Below, in pieces: positions 17,373-25,320 of a DNA stretch of 64,000 nucleotides. Position 1 is the stretch's first letter. Every line of letters begins with the position of its first letter. Source of the DNA: Croceicoccus sediminis. GTDB lineage: Bacteria; Pseudomonadota; Alphaproteobacteria; Sphingomonadales; Sphingomonadaceae. The position numbers were made by a program, and so were the translations under genes. The notes beneath the pieces are model-generated. The model searched no databases, was not told where the DNA came from, and saw nothing but the letters and a program-made list of their open reading frames with translations. The stretch is taken from positions 310,001 to 374,000 of the forward strand of contig NZ_SUNC01000004.1 in the NCBI RefSeq assembly GCF_007570835.1, given 5' to 3'.

Positions 17373-18383
17373 TCAGGCCGCCGTGACATTGGCGGCTTCG
17401 GGCTCTTCGCCCTCGGTGGTGACTTCGGCCTCGGCGTCGACTTCTGCGTCGCCGTCTTCCTGCGATGCCGCGACAGTCGGCTGGCTGCCGGGCAGTTCAC
17501 CACCCTGTTCAAGGACCCATGCCTCGAACTGTTCTTTGGGCAGAGCCTCGACGGCGATCGGCATGTAGCCGTGACGCACGCCGCACAGTTCCGAACACTG
17601 ACCGTAATAGACGCCCGGTTCCTTGATGAAGAGAGCCTTCTCGTTGAGACGGCCCGGCACTGCGTCCAGCTTGAACCAGAGCGAGGGAACCGCGAACGAG
17701 TGAATCACGTCCATGCCGATGGTCTGGATGCGGATCGGGACACCGGCGGGAACGACCATGCGGTTGTCGACGGCCAGGTGTGCCGGCTCACCGCGGGCGA
17801 TCGCCTCTTCCTCGTCCAGCATGTTCGAGATGACTTCGAAACCGCCGTTGTCGGGATATTCGTAGCCCCAGTACCACTGATAGCCGTTCACCTTGACGGT
17901 CAGCGCGTCTTCGGGCGGCGATTCGTACTGCTTTGCCAGCAGGTCGATCGAGGGGACGGCAATGCCGAGAAGGATCAGAACCGGAACGCCGGTCCAGATC
18001 ACTTCGATCAGCGTGTTGTGGCTGGTCTTCGACGCCGTCGGGTTCTTGCCGCGACGATAGCGCACCATGACCCACAACAGCAGGAGAAGAACGAACAGCG
18101 AGATCACCGTGATCAACGGGAACAGAATCGCGTCGTGGATCCACGAACCGTAGTCACCGATCGGCGAATACTGGTCCTGGAACCAGATGCCGCCGTCGAC
18201 CGGCATGCCCTTGCCCGGCGTCGGAGCCATCGGGACGTAACCGCCCGCAGCTTCGGCCGCGGCCTGGGTCGCTTCGGCAACGGGTGCCTCTGTGGTCGCT
18301 ACTGCGGCGAGAGCCGCCTGCGGCAGGAGGGCGAGCGTCGTCGCGGCCCCTGCAATATACTGAACTGTGCGGCGGATTCCCAT
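17373..18383 (-). CDS. ctaC: Cytochrome c oxidase subunit II
   Basis: 336 residues: signal peptide (TVQYIAGAATTLALLPQAALA), two membrane helices (ILFPLITVISLFVLLLLLWV and LIEVIWTGVPVLILLGIAVPSI), the aromatic GYQWYWGYEYP patch for electron entry and the CuA site CSELCGVRHGYM. The C-terminal tail after QFEAWV is acidic and Ala/Glu-rich. ATG 18383 was chosen; the adjacent in-frame GTG at 18386 is better spaced from AGGAAGG and could be the real start. No cytochrome c domain is fused. Confidence 0.97.
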   Translation of the reverse strand: MGIRRTVQYIAGAATTLALLPQAALAAVATTEAPVAEATQAAAEAAGGYVPMAPTPGKGMPVDGGIWFQDQYSPIGDYGSWIHDAILFPLITVISLFVLLLLLWVMVRYRRGKNPTASKTSHNTLIEVIWTGVPVLILLGIAVPSIDLLAKQYESPPEDALTVKVNGYQWYWGYEYPDNGGFEVISNMLDEEEAIARGEPAHLAVDNRMVVPAGVPIRIQTIGMDVIHSFAVPSLWFKLDAVPGRLNEKALFIKEPGVYYGQCSELCGVRHGYMPIAVEALPKEQFEAWVLEQGGELPGSQPTVAASQEDGDAEVDAEAEVTTEGEEPEAANVTAA

Positions 18384-18498
18384 CACCAGTCTGTCGCCTT
18401 CCTGCGTCGTTCCAACTGTATTCCAGCCCCCTTCGCCTGTGTCGTATCCCGCCCGGACGCGATACGAAACACCCCTTGAAGGTCCGCTTGCGAGGGGG

Positions 18499-18527
18499 CC
18501 TATACGCGCGCTTGCGGCCTGTCTCAA
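18499..18527 (-). promoter_or_regulatory. Sigma-70-like promoter for ctaC-ctaD
   Basis: On the - strand TTGAGA (18522-18527 on +), a 17-nt spacer and TATAGG (18499-18504). It lies about 115 nt upstream of ctaC in the 270-bp gap shared with divergent pyrE. Confidence 0.55.
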
Positions 18528-18653
18528 GCACCTCTAGGGGATATTTTTGCACTGCGGCGCGGCAGGCAGTCCATCGCACCAATGGCCCAGACCGTCGCAG
18601 CAGCGTTATCATCGTACTGAATTCTGGCCCATCGGCCTCCGCGAAAGAGAAGC

Positions 18654-19238
18654 ATGACCGACGAAGAAGTCCTCTCCGAATTCCGCGCAGCAGGCGCTCT
18701 GCTCGAAGGGCATTTCCTGCTCTCGTCGGGCCGGCACAGCGCGCATTACCTTCAATGCGCACGCGTTTTGATGAGCCCGGACCGCGCCGGAAGGCTGGCC
18801 GTGGCCCTTGCCGCGAAGCTGCCGCGCGAATTGCGCGGAAAGATCGACAAGGTCGTCTCGCCGGCAATGGGCGGCCTCATCATCGGTCATGAGATGGGCC
18901 GTGCGCTGAACGTGGATGCGATTTTCGTCGAACGCCCCACCGGAACGTTCGAGCTGCGCCGCGGCTTTTCCATCGAACCTGGCGAAAAGGTGCTGATGGT
19001 CGAAGACGTCGTGACGACCGGCCTTTCCAGCCGCGAGGCGATCAAGGCGATCGAGGACGAAGGCGGAAAGGTCGTCGCGCTGGCCTGTCTTGTCGACCGC
19101 ACCGGCGGCGAGATCGAGTTCGACGTCCCGTTCGAACCGCTCGTCTCGCTCACTTTCCCGACTTACGCCGAGGACGAGCTGCCCGAGGACCTGGCCGCCC
19201 TGCCCGCGGTCAAGCCCGGAAGCCGCAAGGCCGCATAA
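18654..19238 (+). CDS. pyrE: Orotate phosphoribosyltransferase
   Basis: 194 residues. It joins orotate to PRPP to give OMP. The PRPP loop is [14 protein letters not shown], the substrate region [18 protein letters not shown] and [19 protein letters not shown] is conserved, and [16 protein letters not shown] matches the alphaproteobacterial form. It opens a rightward run pyrE-pdxJ-acpS-lepB and is divergent from ctaC. Confidence 0.96.
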   Translation: MTDEEVLSEFRAAGALLEGHFLLSSGRHSAHYLQCARVLMSPDRAGRLAVALAAKLPRELRGKIDKVVSPAMGGLIIGHEMGRALNVDAIFVERPTGTFELRRGFSIEPGEKVLMVEDVVTTGLSSREAIKAIEDEGGKVVALACLVDRTGGEIEFDVPFEPLVSLTFPTYAEDELPEDLAALPAVKPGSRKAA

Positions 19239-19249
19239 GGATCGACGCA

Positions 19250-19993
19250 GTGGTGAACGAACGCCTCAGGCTGGGTGTCAACATCGATCACGTCGCCACG
19301 ATCCGCAACGCGCGCGGCGGCGATCATCCCGATCCCGTGCGCGCGGCGGAAATCGTTGCGGCCGTTGGCGGGGACGGCATCACCGCGCACTTGCGCGAGG
19401 ATCGCCGCCATATCCGCGACGGCGACCTGGCCCGTATCCAGGCGGCGACCGGCCTTCCGCTGAACCTGGAAATGGCGGCGACGGACGAGATGCTGGAAAT
19501 CGCGCTCGCCCATTCGCCGAACGCGGCGTGTATCGTGCCCGAAAAGCGCGAGGAACGCACGACCGAGGGCGGGCTGGACGCAGCGGGGCAGCACAACCGT
19601 CTGGCCCCTGTCTGTTCGCGGCTGACCGATGCCGGCATCCGCGTCTCGCTGTTCATCGAGGCCGAGGAACGCCAGATCGAGGCCGCGTTGAAGCTGGGCG
19701 CCGATATCGTCGAGTTCCACACCGGCGAATATGCCCATGCCCAGATCGACGGCGACAGCGAACGCACCGCGCGCGAGTTGAAGCGCATTGCCGACATGGC
19801 AGCCCTTGCCGCCAAGAACGGCATCGAACCGCACGCAGGCCACGGCCTCACCTATGACAATGTCACGCCCATCGCGGCGATCCCGCAACTGGCGGAACTC
19901 AATATCGGTCACTACCTCATCGGCGAGGCCGTTTTCGTCGGCCTGGAGAATGCTGTGCGCCGGATGCGTAACCTGATGGACGAGGCGAGGTGA
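19250..19993 (+). CDS. pdxJ: Pyridoxine 5'-phosphate synthase
   Basis: 247 residues. PdxJ condenses 1-deoxyxylulose 5-phosphate with 3-amino-2-oxopropyl phosphate to form pyridoxine 5'-phosphate. Key segments: [29 protein letters not shown] (His/Arg at the active site), [34 protein letters not shown] and [11 protein letters not shown]. Start GTG 19250, with AAGGA eight nt upstream; GTG 19253 is adjacent. Twelve nt behind pyrE, so probably cotranscribed. The stop is followed after 5 nt by the palindromic element. Confidence 0.97.
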   Translation: MVNERLRLGVNIDHVATIRNARGGDHPDPVRAAEIVAAVGGDGITAHLREDRRHIRDGDLARIQAATGLPLNLEMAATDEMLEIALAHSPNAACIVPEKREERTTEGGLDAAGQHNRLAPVCSRLTDAGIRVSLFIEAEERQIEAALKLGADIVEFHTGEYAHAQIDGDSERTARELKRIADMAALAAKNGIEPHAGHGLTYDNVTPIAAIPQLAELNIGHYLIGEAVFVGLENAVRRMRNLMDEAR

Positions 19994-19998
19994 GGTGA

Positions 19999-20223
19999 GT
20001 TTGTTCGCCCCTCAAGCGCCGGGCGCGGGCCATCCGGCCCGCTTGGCTTCTTCGCATAAGCTCGGGCGCGCGTTCGCGCTTGCGGGTTTCGCTTCGCGCC
20101 CCGGAAAAGCGCTGATCGGGGCGCGCAGCGACTCCCGCAAGGCCGAATGGCCGCCGCGCCTTATTGGCGCGAAGCCAAGGGGCGCGGATGCGCCCCGCCC
20201 GGCGCCTGAGGGCCCCAACAAAC
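19999..20223. repeat. 225-bp full-length palindromic element between pdxJ and acpS
   Basis: The whole 240-bp gap is filled by one imperfect palindrome. The ends are GTTTGTT (19999-20005) and AACAAAC (20217-20223); matching internal blocks include GCGCCGGGCG with CGCCCGGCGC, CTTGGCTTC with GAAGCCAAG, CTTGCGGG with CCCGCAAG and GCGCCCC with GGGGCGC around a 15-nt loop (20103-20117). Arms of about 105 nt pair at roughly 80% by my hand alignment. Both strands read as open frames only because of this symmetry. The flanks carry AGGTGA on the left and AGGTAA on the right, a possible imperfect target duplication. Best read as a dispersed MITE/REP-like element; it may also fold in the mRNA as a long hairpin. 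Confidence 0.8.
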
Positions 20224-20233
20224 AGGTAACGCC

Positions 20234-20647
20234 ATGATCATCGGCATGGGCTCGGACCTCTGCAATATCGAGCGAATCCAGAACTCTCTGGACCGTTTCG
20301 GCGAGCGATTCGAACTTCGCGTCTTTACCGAGGTGGAACGCGGCAAGGCCGCGCGCCGTCCCCACACCCGCGCGGGCACTTATGCCAAGCGGTTCGCGGC
20401 AAAAGAGGCGTTTTCCAAGGCGGTCGGCACCGGGTTCAAGCGCGGTGTCTTCATGAAGGACATCGGCGTCGTGAACGCCCCGTCGGGCGCGCCGACGCTG
20501 GCTCTCGAAGGGGGCGCAGCGGCGCGGCTGGCCGAACTCACCCCGCATGGCCACGAAGTCCACGTTCACCTGACGCTGACCGACGATCACCCATGGGCAC
20601 AGGCCTTCGTGGTGATCGAGGCACGGCCTTTTACGCAGGCAGACTGA
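20234..20647 (+). CDS. acpS: Holo-[acyl-carrier-protein] synthase
   Basis: 137 residues. It transfers 4'-phosphopantetheine from CoA to acyl carrier protein. The Mg-binding Asp is in [14 protein letters not shown] and the catalytic Glu in [16 protein letters not shown], both intact. The ribosome site AGGT begins right after the palindromic element's end, so translation start signals are outside the repeat. Followed by lepB after 3 nt. Confidence 0.95.
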   Translation: MIIGMGSDLCNIERIQNSLDRFGERFELRVFTEVERGKAARRPHTRAGTYAKRFAAKEAFSKAVGTGFKRGVFMKDIGVVNAPSGAPTLALEGGAAARLAELTPHGHEVHVHLTLTDDHPWAQAFVVIEARPFTQAD

Positions 20648-20650
20648 TCC

Positions 20651-21583
20651 ATGCCGCTGTTCGGTAAAAGCGAGGCGGTGCGCAAATCGCCGCAAACCCT
20701 GTCGAAGGAGCCGGAAGGTCATTCCTGGTTTCAGGAGATCGTCGGCCTGCTTGTCATGCTGCTGGCCGTGATCGCGTTTCACAGCCTGGTGGCCAAGCCG
20801 TTCTACATCCCGTCGATCTCGATGATGCCGAACCTTCTGGTCGGCGACCGCCTGATCGTATCCAAATATCCTTATGGCTATTCCTGGGTGTCGGCCAGTT
20901 TCCACGTCCTGCCGCGCAGCGACTGGCGCGTGCTTCCCGGAACGCCGGAATATGGCGATATCGTGATCGTCGTCCCGCCCTATGCCACCGAAGACTGGAT
21001 CAAGCGCGTCGTCGCCCTGCCCGGAGACCGGATCGCGGTCGAAAAGGGACGCATCATCCTGAACGGCGTCGCCGTCCCGCAGGAAGTCGAACCGCCGGTC
21101 GACCTGCCCGTGGACGTCAATGCGCCGTGCGAGCCTTATACTTTCCCCTATCTTCGCAAGCGGCTGCCTTCGGGCAAGGAAGTATGCGAACTGCCGCTGC
21201 TGCGCGAAACGCTGCCCAACGGGGCAAGCTACGTCGTTATAGACCACCTGGAGAATCAGCCGCTGGACGACATGGCGGAAATCGTCGTTCCAGAAGGTCA
21301 CGTCTTCCTGATGGGCGACAACCGCGATCACAGCGCGGACAGCCGCGAGATGGGCCTGAACAAGGGCCTGAACGGCCCGGTTCCGCTGGCCGACATCGGC
21401 GGGCGGGCCGAATTCATCACCTTTTCGCTCGACGGAACAGAGAGTTGGAACCCCCTGACATGGTGGGGAGCCTTGCGCGAAGGCCGCGCATGGCGCAGTC
21501 TGCGCCCCGAAATACGGGAGCGCGGCACCTCGATCGCTTCCTCGCCCGCACGCGGCGACAGTGGGGAGCATGGGAAGACCTGA
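20651..21583 (+). CDS. lepB: Signal peptidase I
   Basis: 310 residues. One clear membrane helix (IVGLLVMLLAVIAFHSLVA), then the serine box PFYIPSISMMPNLLVGD with the nucleophile Ser before MMP, the lysine box WIKRVVALPGDRI, and GHVFLMGDNRDHSADSR (box E). It cleaves signal peptides at the outer face of the inner membrane. The central insert with three Cys (CEPYTF, VCELP) is typical of alphaproteobacterial enzymes. The stop overlaps the next start as TGATG. Confidence 0.95.
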   Translation: MPLFGKSEAVRKSPQTLSKEPEGHSWFQEIVGLLVMLLAVIAFHSLVAKPFYIPSISMMPNLLVGDRLIVSKYPYGYSWVSASFHVLPRSDWRVLPGTPEYGDIVIVVPPYATEDWIKRVVALPGDRIAVEKGRIILNGVAVPQEVEPPVDLPVDVNAPCEPYTFPYLRKRLPSGKEVCELPLLRETLPNGASYVVIDHLENQPLDDMAEIVVPEGHVFLMGDNRDHSADSREMGLNKGLNGPVPLADIGGRAEFITFSLDGTESWNPLTWWGALREGRAWRSLRPEIRERGTSIASSPARGDSGEHGKT

Positions 21584-22668
21584 TGGACGTCGACGATCCG
21601 CACCCGCAGTCGCACAGCCCGACCACAATTTCCGACCCCCAGCTACGGTTCGAGGCGCGCAAGGCGCTGGTCTGGTCGCTCGTCGTCGTGCTTGTCGGTA
21701 CGGCGATCTACATGGCGCAGGCGCTGCTGGTGGTTTTCGGCGGGCTGGTCTTTGCCGCGATCATCGATGGCGGTGCGCGGCTTCTGGGTAAAGTGATCCC
21801 GCTCAACCGCGGTGCGCGCATAGCGGTCGTGCTGATTCTGGGCGCGCTCTTTGCCGCGTGGGTGGCCTTCTTCGCGGGAACCCAGCTTGCCGATCAGGCC
21901 GCGCAGTTCCCCTCCATCATCGAACAACAGGGCGTTCGCGTCATAAACTGGTTCGAAGCACAGGGCTTTGCCATCAACGCCGATTCGATGTCCGGCATCG
22001 CGCAGCAGGCACTGGGCGGGGTCGGTCAGCTGACCCGTGTGGTCGGCGGCCTGATCGGCGGGGTTACCACGCTGTTCCTGATCCTGATCCTTGGCATCTA
22101 CATCGTGCTGGAACCACGCCTCTACGAACGCGGCGTCGCTTGGATGCTGCCCGACAACAGCCGGGAAAGCTTTCTCGAAATGGCGGGCAAGATGGCCCAC
22201 GCCCTACGCCGCCTGATGTTCGGGCGGCTTGTGGGCATGGTCTTCGAAGGCGTCCTGACCTGGGCCGCGCTGGGGCTATATGGCGTACCGCTCGCCGCGC
22301 TCCTCGGCCTGTTGACCGGCCTGCTTGCGTTCATCCCGAACATCGGCGCGGTCATTTCCGGCCTGCTGATGGTGCTGGTCGGTTTTTCGGGCGGGACGGA
22401 CATGGCGCTCTACTGCCTTGGCGTCTATCTCGTGGTGCAGACCTTCGACGGCTATGTCGTCATTCCGATGATCGCGAAGAAGACCGTCGATCTCGCCCCC
22501 GCCCTCGTCCTTGCGATGCAGCTTATCCTGGGCATCCTTTTCGGGATCATCGGCCTTGCTCTGGCCGATCCGCTGGTCGCCATGTTCAAGGTCATGCTCG
22601 AACACCGTAGCGAACGTGCCGGACACGGCACGCCCGATGGCTTCCCCGACGCGGAGACACCCGCCTGA
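21583..22668 (+). CDS. AI-2E family transporter (TqsA/YdiK-like)
   Basis: 361 residues with about eight helices in the AI-2E (UPF0118) pattern: two N-terminal helices (VWSLVVVLVGTAIYMAQALLVV, FGGLVFAAIIDGGARLL), a long extracytoplasmic helical loop (QLADQAAQFPSIIEQQGVRV), then GGVTTLFLILILGIYIVLEP and the conserved ALLGLLTGLLAFIPNIGAVISGLL and YLVVQTFDGYVVIPMIAKKTVDLAPALVL. Members export small metabolites or ions; the name comes from E. coli TqsA and does not imply quorum signalling here. Coupled by TGATG to lepB and to the DUF3089 gene. Confidence 0.9.
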   Translation: MDVDDPHPQSHSPTTISDPQLRFEARKALVWSLVVVLVGTAIYMAQALLVVFGGLVFAAIIDGGARLLGKVIPLNRGARIAVVLILGALFAAWVAFFAGTQLADQAAQFPSIIEQQGVRVINWFEAQGFAINADSMSGIAQQALGGVGQLTRVVGGLIGGVTTLFLILILGIYIVLEPRLYERGVAWMLPDNSRESFLEMAGKMAHALRRLMFGRLVGMVFEGVLTWAALGLYGVPLAALLGLLTGLLAFIPNIGAVISGLLMVLVGFSGGTDMALYCLGVYLVVQTFDGYVVIPMIAKKTVDLAPALVLAMQLILGILFGIIGLALADPLVAMFKVMLEHRSERAGHGTPDGFPDAETPA

Positions 22669-23825
22669 TGGTTCGCAAGTTTCTCTATTTCATCGCCTTT
22701 TGCATCGTCCTGGTCATCATTGCCGGTTTCGTGCTGACGATCTGGTCGAAGGAGCTGACCGAACTGGCCTTTACGCCCAAGGGCGATTTCGTGGCGCAGG
22801 ACCCGTTGACCGGGAACGCCTACGCCGATCCGGACATGTGGATCAGCCGTCCGGGCAACAGTTCGTCCGATCCCGCCCGCTGGCGGCCCGCCGGCGTGGC
22901 GAATGCCGGGACGCCGGCCCGTTCAGCGGTGTTCTTCGTCCACCCCACCAGCTATCTCGAACGCGATGCATGGAACGCGCCGCTGGACGACCAGGCGGCC
23001 AATTCGGGTGCGGAACTGTTCGTGCGCGGGCTGGCCAGTCCGTTCAACCGATCGGTCGAGATTTGGGCCCCGCGCTATCGCCAGGCCGCGGTCGGTGCCT
23101 TCCTGGTATCGGGCGAAAACACGTCCAAGGCCTTCGACCTTGCGTATAACGACATCGCACAGGCCTTCGACTATTTCGTGGCGACCACCGGCAAGGACAC
23201 TCCCATCGTGCTGGCCGGACACAGCCAGGGCGCGCTGCACCTGAAACGGCTGCTGGCCGAAAAGGTCGCGGGCACGCCGCTTGCCGACAGGATCGTTGCC
23301 GCCTATATCGCCGGCTGGCCCGTTTCGATGGAGCGGGACCTGCCTGCCATGGGCCTTCCAGCTTGTGCCACCGACAGCCAGGCGGGCTGCGTGCTGAGTT
23401 GGCAGAGCTATGGCGAGCCGGCCGATCCCGAAGCGCTGTTCGATGCCTACGAACGCGGGCCGACGCTGGACGGAAAGCCGCTGGACAAGGCCGATACGCT
23501 TTGCACCAACCCGATCCTGGGGACGGTCGGCGGGAAGGCTCCGGCCAGTGCCAATCTGGGCACGCTGGTTCCCAATGGCAATTTTTCGAGCGGAATGCTT
23601 GTTCCCGGGGTCGTCCCGGCGCGGTGTTCGGAAGACAACCTGCTGCTGATCGGCACCCCGCCCGCGATGGGCAACGCGGTGCTGCCGGGTAACAATTACC
23701 ACGTCTATGACATCCCGCTGTTCTGGATGAACATCCGCCGGGATTTCGCCAACCGGGAAGCCGGGTGGCTGAAAACGCACGGTAACGCCGCGCCCGCGAC
23801 TACGGCGAGTGCCCCGGCGCAATGA
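22668..23825 (+). CDS. DUF3089 alpha/beta-hydrolase-like protein
   Basis: 385 residues with an N-terminal membrane anchor (FLYFIAFCIVLVIIAGFVLTIW). DUF3089 marks: AVFFVHPTSYL, ELFVRGLASPFNRSVEIWAPRYRQA, and the nucleophile elbow VLAGHSQGALHL; AYIAGWPVS and DIPLFWMNIRRDFANR near the end. It resembles a serine lipase/esterase exposed to the periplasm, but no member has a firm substrate that I know of. Four Cys in the second half could form disulfides. The stop overlaps ruvX as ATGA. Confidence 0.85.
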   Translation: MVRKFLYFIAFCIVLVIIAGFVLTIWSKELTELAFTPKGDFVAQDPLTGNAYADPDMWISRPGNSSSDPARWRPAGVANAGTPARSAVFFVHPTSYLERDAWNAPLDDQAANSGAELFVRGLASPFNRSVEIWAPRYRQAAVGAFLVSGENTSKAFDLAYNDIAQAFDYFVATTGKDTPIVLAGHSQGALHLKRLLAEKVAGTPLADRIVAAYIAGWPVSMERDLPAMGLPACATDSQAGCVLSWQSYGEPADPEALFDAYERGPTLDGKPLDKADTLCTNPILGTVGGKAPASANLGTLVPNGNFSSGMLVPGVVPARCSEDNLLLIGTPPAMGNAVLPGNNYHVYDIPLFWMNIRRDFANREAGWLKTHGNAAPATTASAPAQ

Positions 23826-24295
23826 TCTTCGAAAACGCGCGCGGGTTTTCCGACCTCCTGCCGAACGGCGGTATCCTGATTGGGCTCGACCCCGGCACGA
23901 AGACGGTGGGTGTGGCGACATGCGATGCGGGATGGCGCTTTGCGACCGCGGGCAAGACCCTGCCGCGCGGCAAGTTCGGCCCGTTGAAAGAGGCGCTGAC
24001 GAAACTGGTCACCGAACGCGGCGCTATGGGCTTCGTCATCGGCCTGCCGAAGAACATGGACGGCACCGAAGGACCGCGCGCACAGGCGACACGGGCATTG
24101 GCGCGAAACCTCGATGCCGCGTTCGATCTGCCGATACTGTTGTGGGATGAACGCCTGTCCACTGTCGGCGCCGAACGCGCGATGATCGAACAGGACATGA
24201 GCCGCGCCAAACGGGCCGAACGCATCGACTCTCACGCGGCAGCCATCATCCTGCAGGGCGCGCTCGACGCGCTGGTTCAGGACGGGCTGGGATAA
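23822..24295 (+). CDS. ruvX: YqgF-type putative pre-16S rRNA nuclease / Holliday junction resolvase
   Basis: 157 residues, the normal RuvX/YqgF size. RNase H-like fold marks: LIGLDPGTKTVGVA (first Asp), GFVIGLPKNMDGTEGPRAQ, LLWDERLSTVGAER (second acidic residue), and AKRAERIDSHAAAIILQGAL with the final Asp. Family members process the 5' end of 16S rRNA in E. coli and resolve junctions in vitro. Last gene of the pyrE run; a hairpin follows 12 nt after the stop. Confidence 0.93.
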   Translation: MIFENARGFSDLLPNGGILIGLDPGTKTVGVATCDAGWRFATAGKTLPRGKFGPLKEALTKLVTERGAMGFVIGLPKNMDGTEGPRAQATRALARNLDAAFDLPILLWDERLSTVGAERAMIEQDMSRAKRAERIDSHAAAIILQGALDALVQDGLG

Positions 24296-24306
24296 AGGTG
24301 CGATCC

Positions 24307-24330
24307 CCCTGCCCGGCACTGCGGGCAGGG
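24307..24330. terminator. Hairpin between convergent ruvX and the 32-aa gene
   Basis: Perfect 8-bp stem CCCTGCCC (24307-24314) and GGGCAGGG (24323-24330) with an 8-nt loop. No T run on either strand, so termination is plausible but not certain. Confidence 0.5.
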
Positions 24331-24345
24331 ATCACGCGAGAAGGA

Positions 24346-24444
24346 TTAGGCCTTGGCTTCGTCCTGGGCGGCGATCTGCTTGGTCGCCCAAACCGAAGCT
24401 GCAAAGCTGATGCCGACGCCTGCGGCTGCTATTGCTACGATCAT
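24346..24444 (-). CDS. 32-residue single-helix microprotein
   Basis: ATG 24444 to TAA 24346 encodes MIVAIAAAGVGISFAASVW followed by ATKQIAAQDEAKA. A near-ideal ribosome site, AGGAG, sits seven nt upstream. The N-terminal 20 residues form one small-residue-rich hydrophobic helix and the tail is charged, like membrane microproteins that bind larger complexes. Its stop is followed by a hairpin. It precedes the siroheme-type gene's end by a 100-bp gap but its promoter region faces the same way, so it may be a stand-alone unit or the tail of that operon. No family recognised; a good start site is the main support. Confidence 0.65.
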   Translation of the reverse strand: MIVAIAAAGVGISFAASVWATKQIAAQDEAKA

Positions 24445-24545
24445 GACTGGTCTCCTGGTTGGTCTCTTACTTGCAGGTAACGAGATATGTCAGGAACCTT
24501 GCAAAGCCGTTAACGCTGATGAGGGCCGAACCCCTGCACATCCGG

Positions 24546-25310
24546 TCAGGAAAGGCGCAGCACCACGACAAGGCCATCGTGCGCCGTGTCGGAGAGGTCC
24601 GTGCGCACCGCATCGGCGCGGGCGCGGACCAGAAGCGCATCGGGCACGGCGGGATCATGAGCGATGACATCGGCGCTGCCCAGAAGGCGCGCTTCGCGTA
24701 GGGTGAGGTCGTCGGGATCGGTGGAACGCAGCACCACTTCGTGCAGCCCGCCCGGCGCAGTGTCGGCATCCGATTTGAGCCAGTTTTCGACCGCATGGTC
24801 GTCCTGCACGGCCATGATGTCGAGCGTTCCGCCTTCATCCAGTGCAGCGTCCAGCGCGCGGCGGCGTTCGGCGGCGCCCGGCCAGCGCTCCTTCATCGCC
24901 GCCCGCGCATCGCGCAGCGCGAGGGCAAGCCTGCCCAGCCCTTGCGGCAGCAGCCGTTCGATTCGCAGGCGCAAGATCTTGGCAAGCCCGGCAGAGGCAC
25001 CGCCTGTGCCCACCGCAATCAGCACCGGATCGCGGTCCACGATCGACGGCACGGTGAAATCGCATAGCGCGGGCTTGTCGGTGACGTTGACCAAAAGCCC
25101 CCGGCAGCGCAGCCGGATGGCCGCGGCCTCGGCATCGCGGTCGTCCTCTACCACGACGAAGCCCAGGACGGCGTGGTGTGCCTCCGGCTCTCCGACGCAT
25201 TCCCCGCCCGCGCGTTCGATCAGGCGGCGTTTCGCGTCGGCCGCCTCCCCTTGCCCCAGCACGACGACCTTGCGGCCCGAAATGCGGAAGAAGAGTGGAA
25301 GGGACTGCAT
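24546..25310 (-). CDS. Precorrin-2 dehydrogenase/ferrochelatase with a vestigial SUMT segment
   Basis: 254 residues. Residues 1-150 match the CysG/Met8p N-terminal module: PLFFRISGRKVVVLGQGEAADAK (NAD site), NVTDKPALCDF with the likely catalytic Asp78, VPSIVDRDPVLIAVGTGGASAGLAKILR. It makes sirohydrochlorin from precorrin-2 and inserts iron for siroheme. From about residue 189, EVVLRSTDPDDLTLREARLL and ADVIAHDPAVPDALLVRARADAVR resemble the first 50 residues of the uroporphyrinogen III methyltransferase domain, but the glycine-rich GAGPGD loop is STDPD and the rest of that domain is missing. So methylation must be done by another enzyme. Ten nt upstream of the lysA stop on the same strand. Confidence 0.8.
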   Translation of the reverse strand: MQSLPLFFRISGRKVVVLGQGEAADAKRRLIERAGGECVGEPEAHHAVLGFVVVEDDRDAEAAAIRLRCRGLLVNVTDKPALCDFTVPSIVDRDPVLIAVGTGGASAGLAKILRLRIERLLPQGLGRLALALRDARAAMKERWPGAAERRRALDAALDEGGTLDIMAVQDDHAVENWLKSDADTAPGGLHEVVLRSTDPDDLTLREARLLGSADVIAHDPAVPDALLVRARADAVRTDLSDTAHDGLVVVLRLS

Positions 25311-25320
25311 CGGCGCGGCC

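Noticed and set aside
19995-20237. 80-codon frame in the pdxJ-acpS gap
   Set aside because: It is created by the palindromic element; a similar frame exists on the other strand because of the symmetry.
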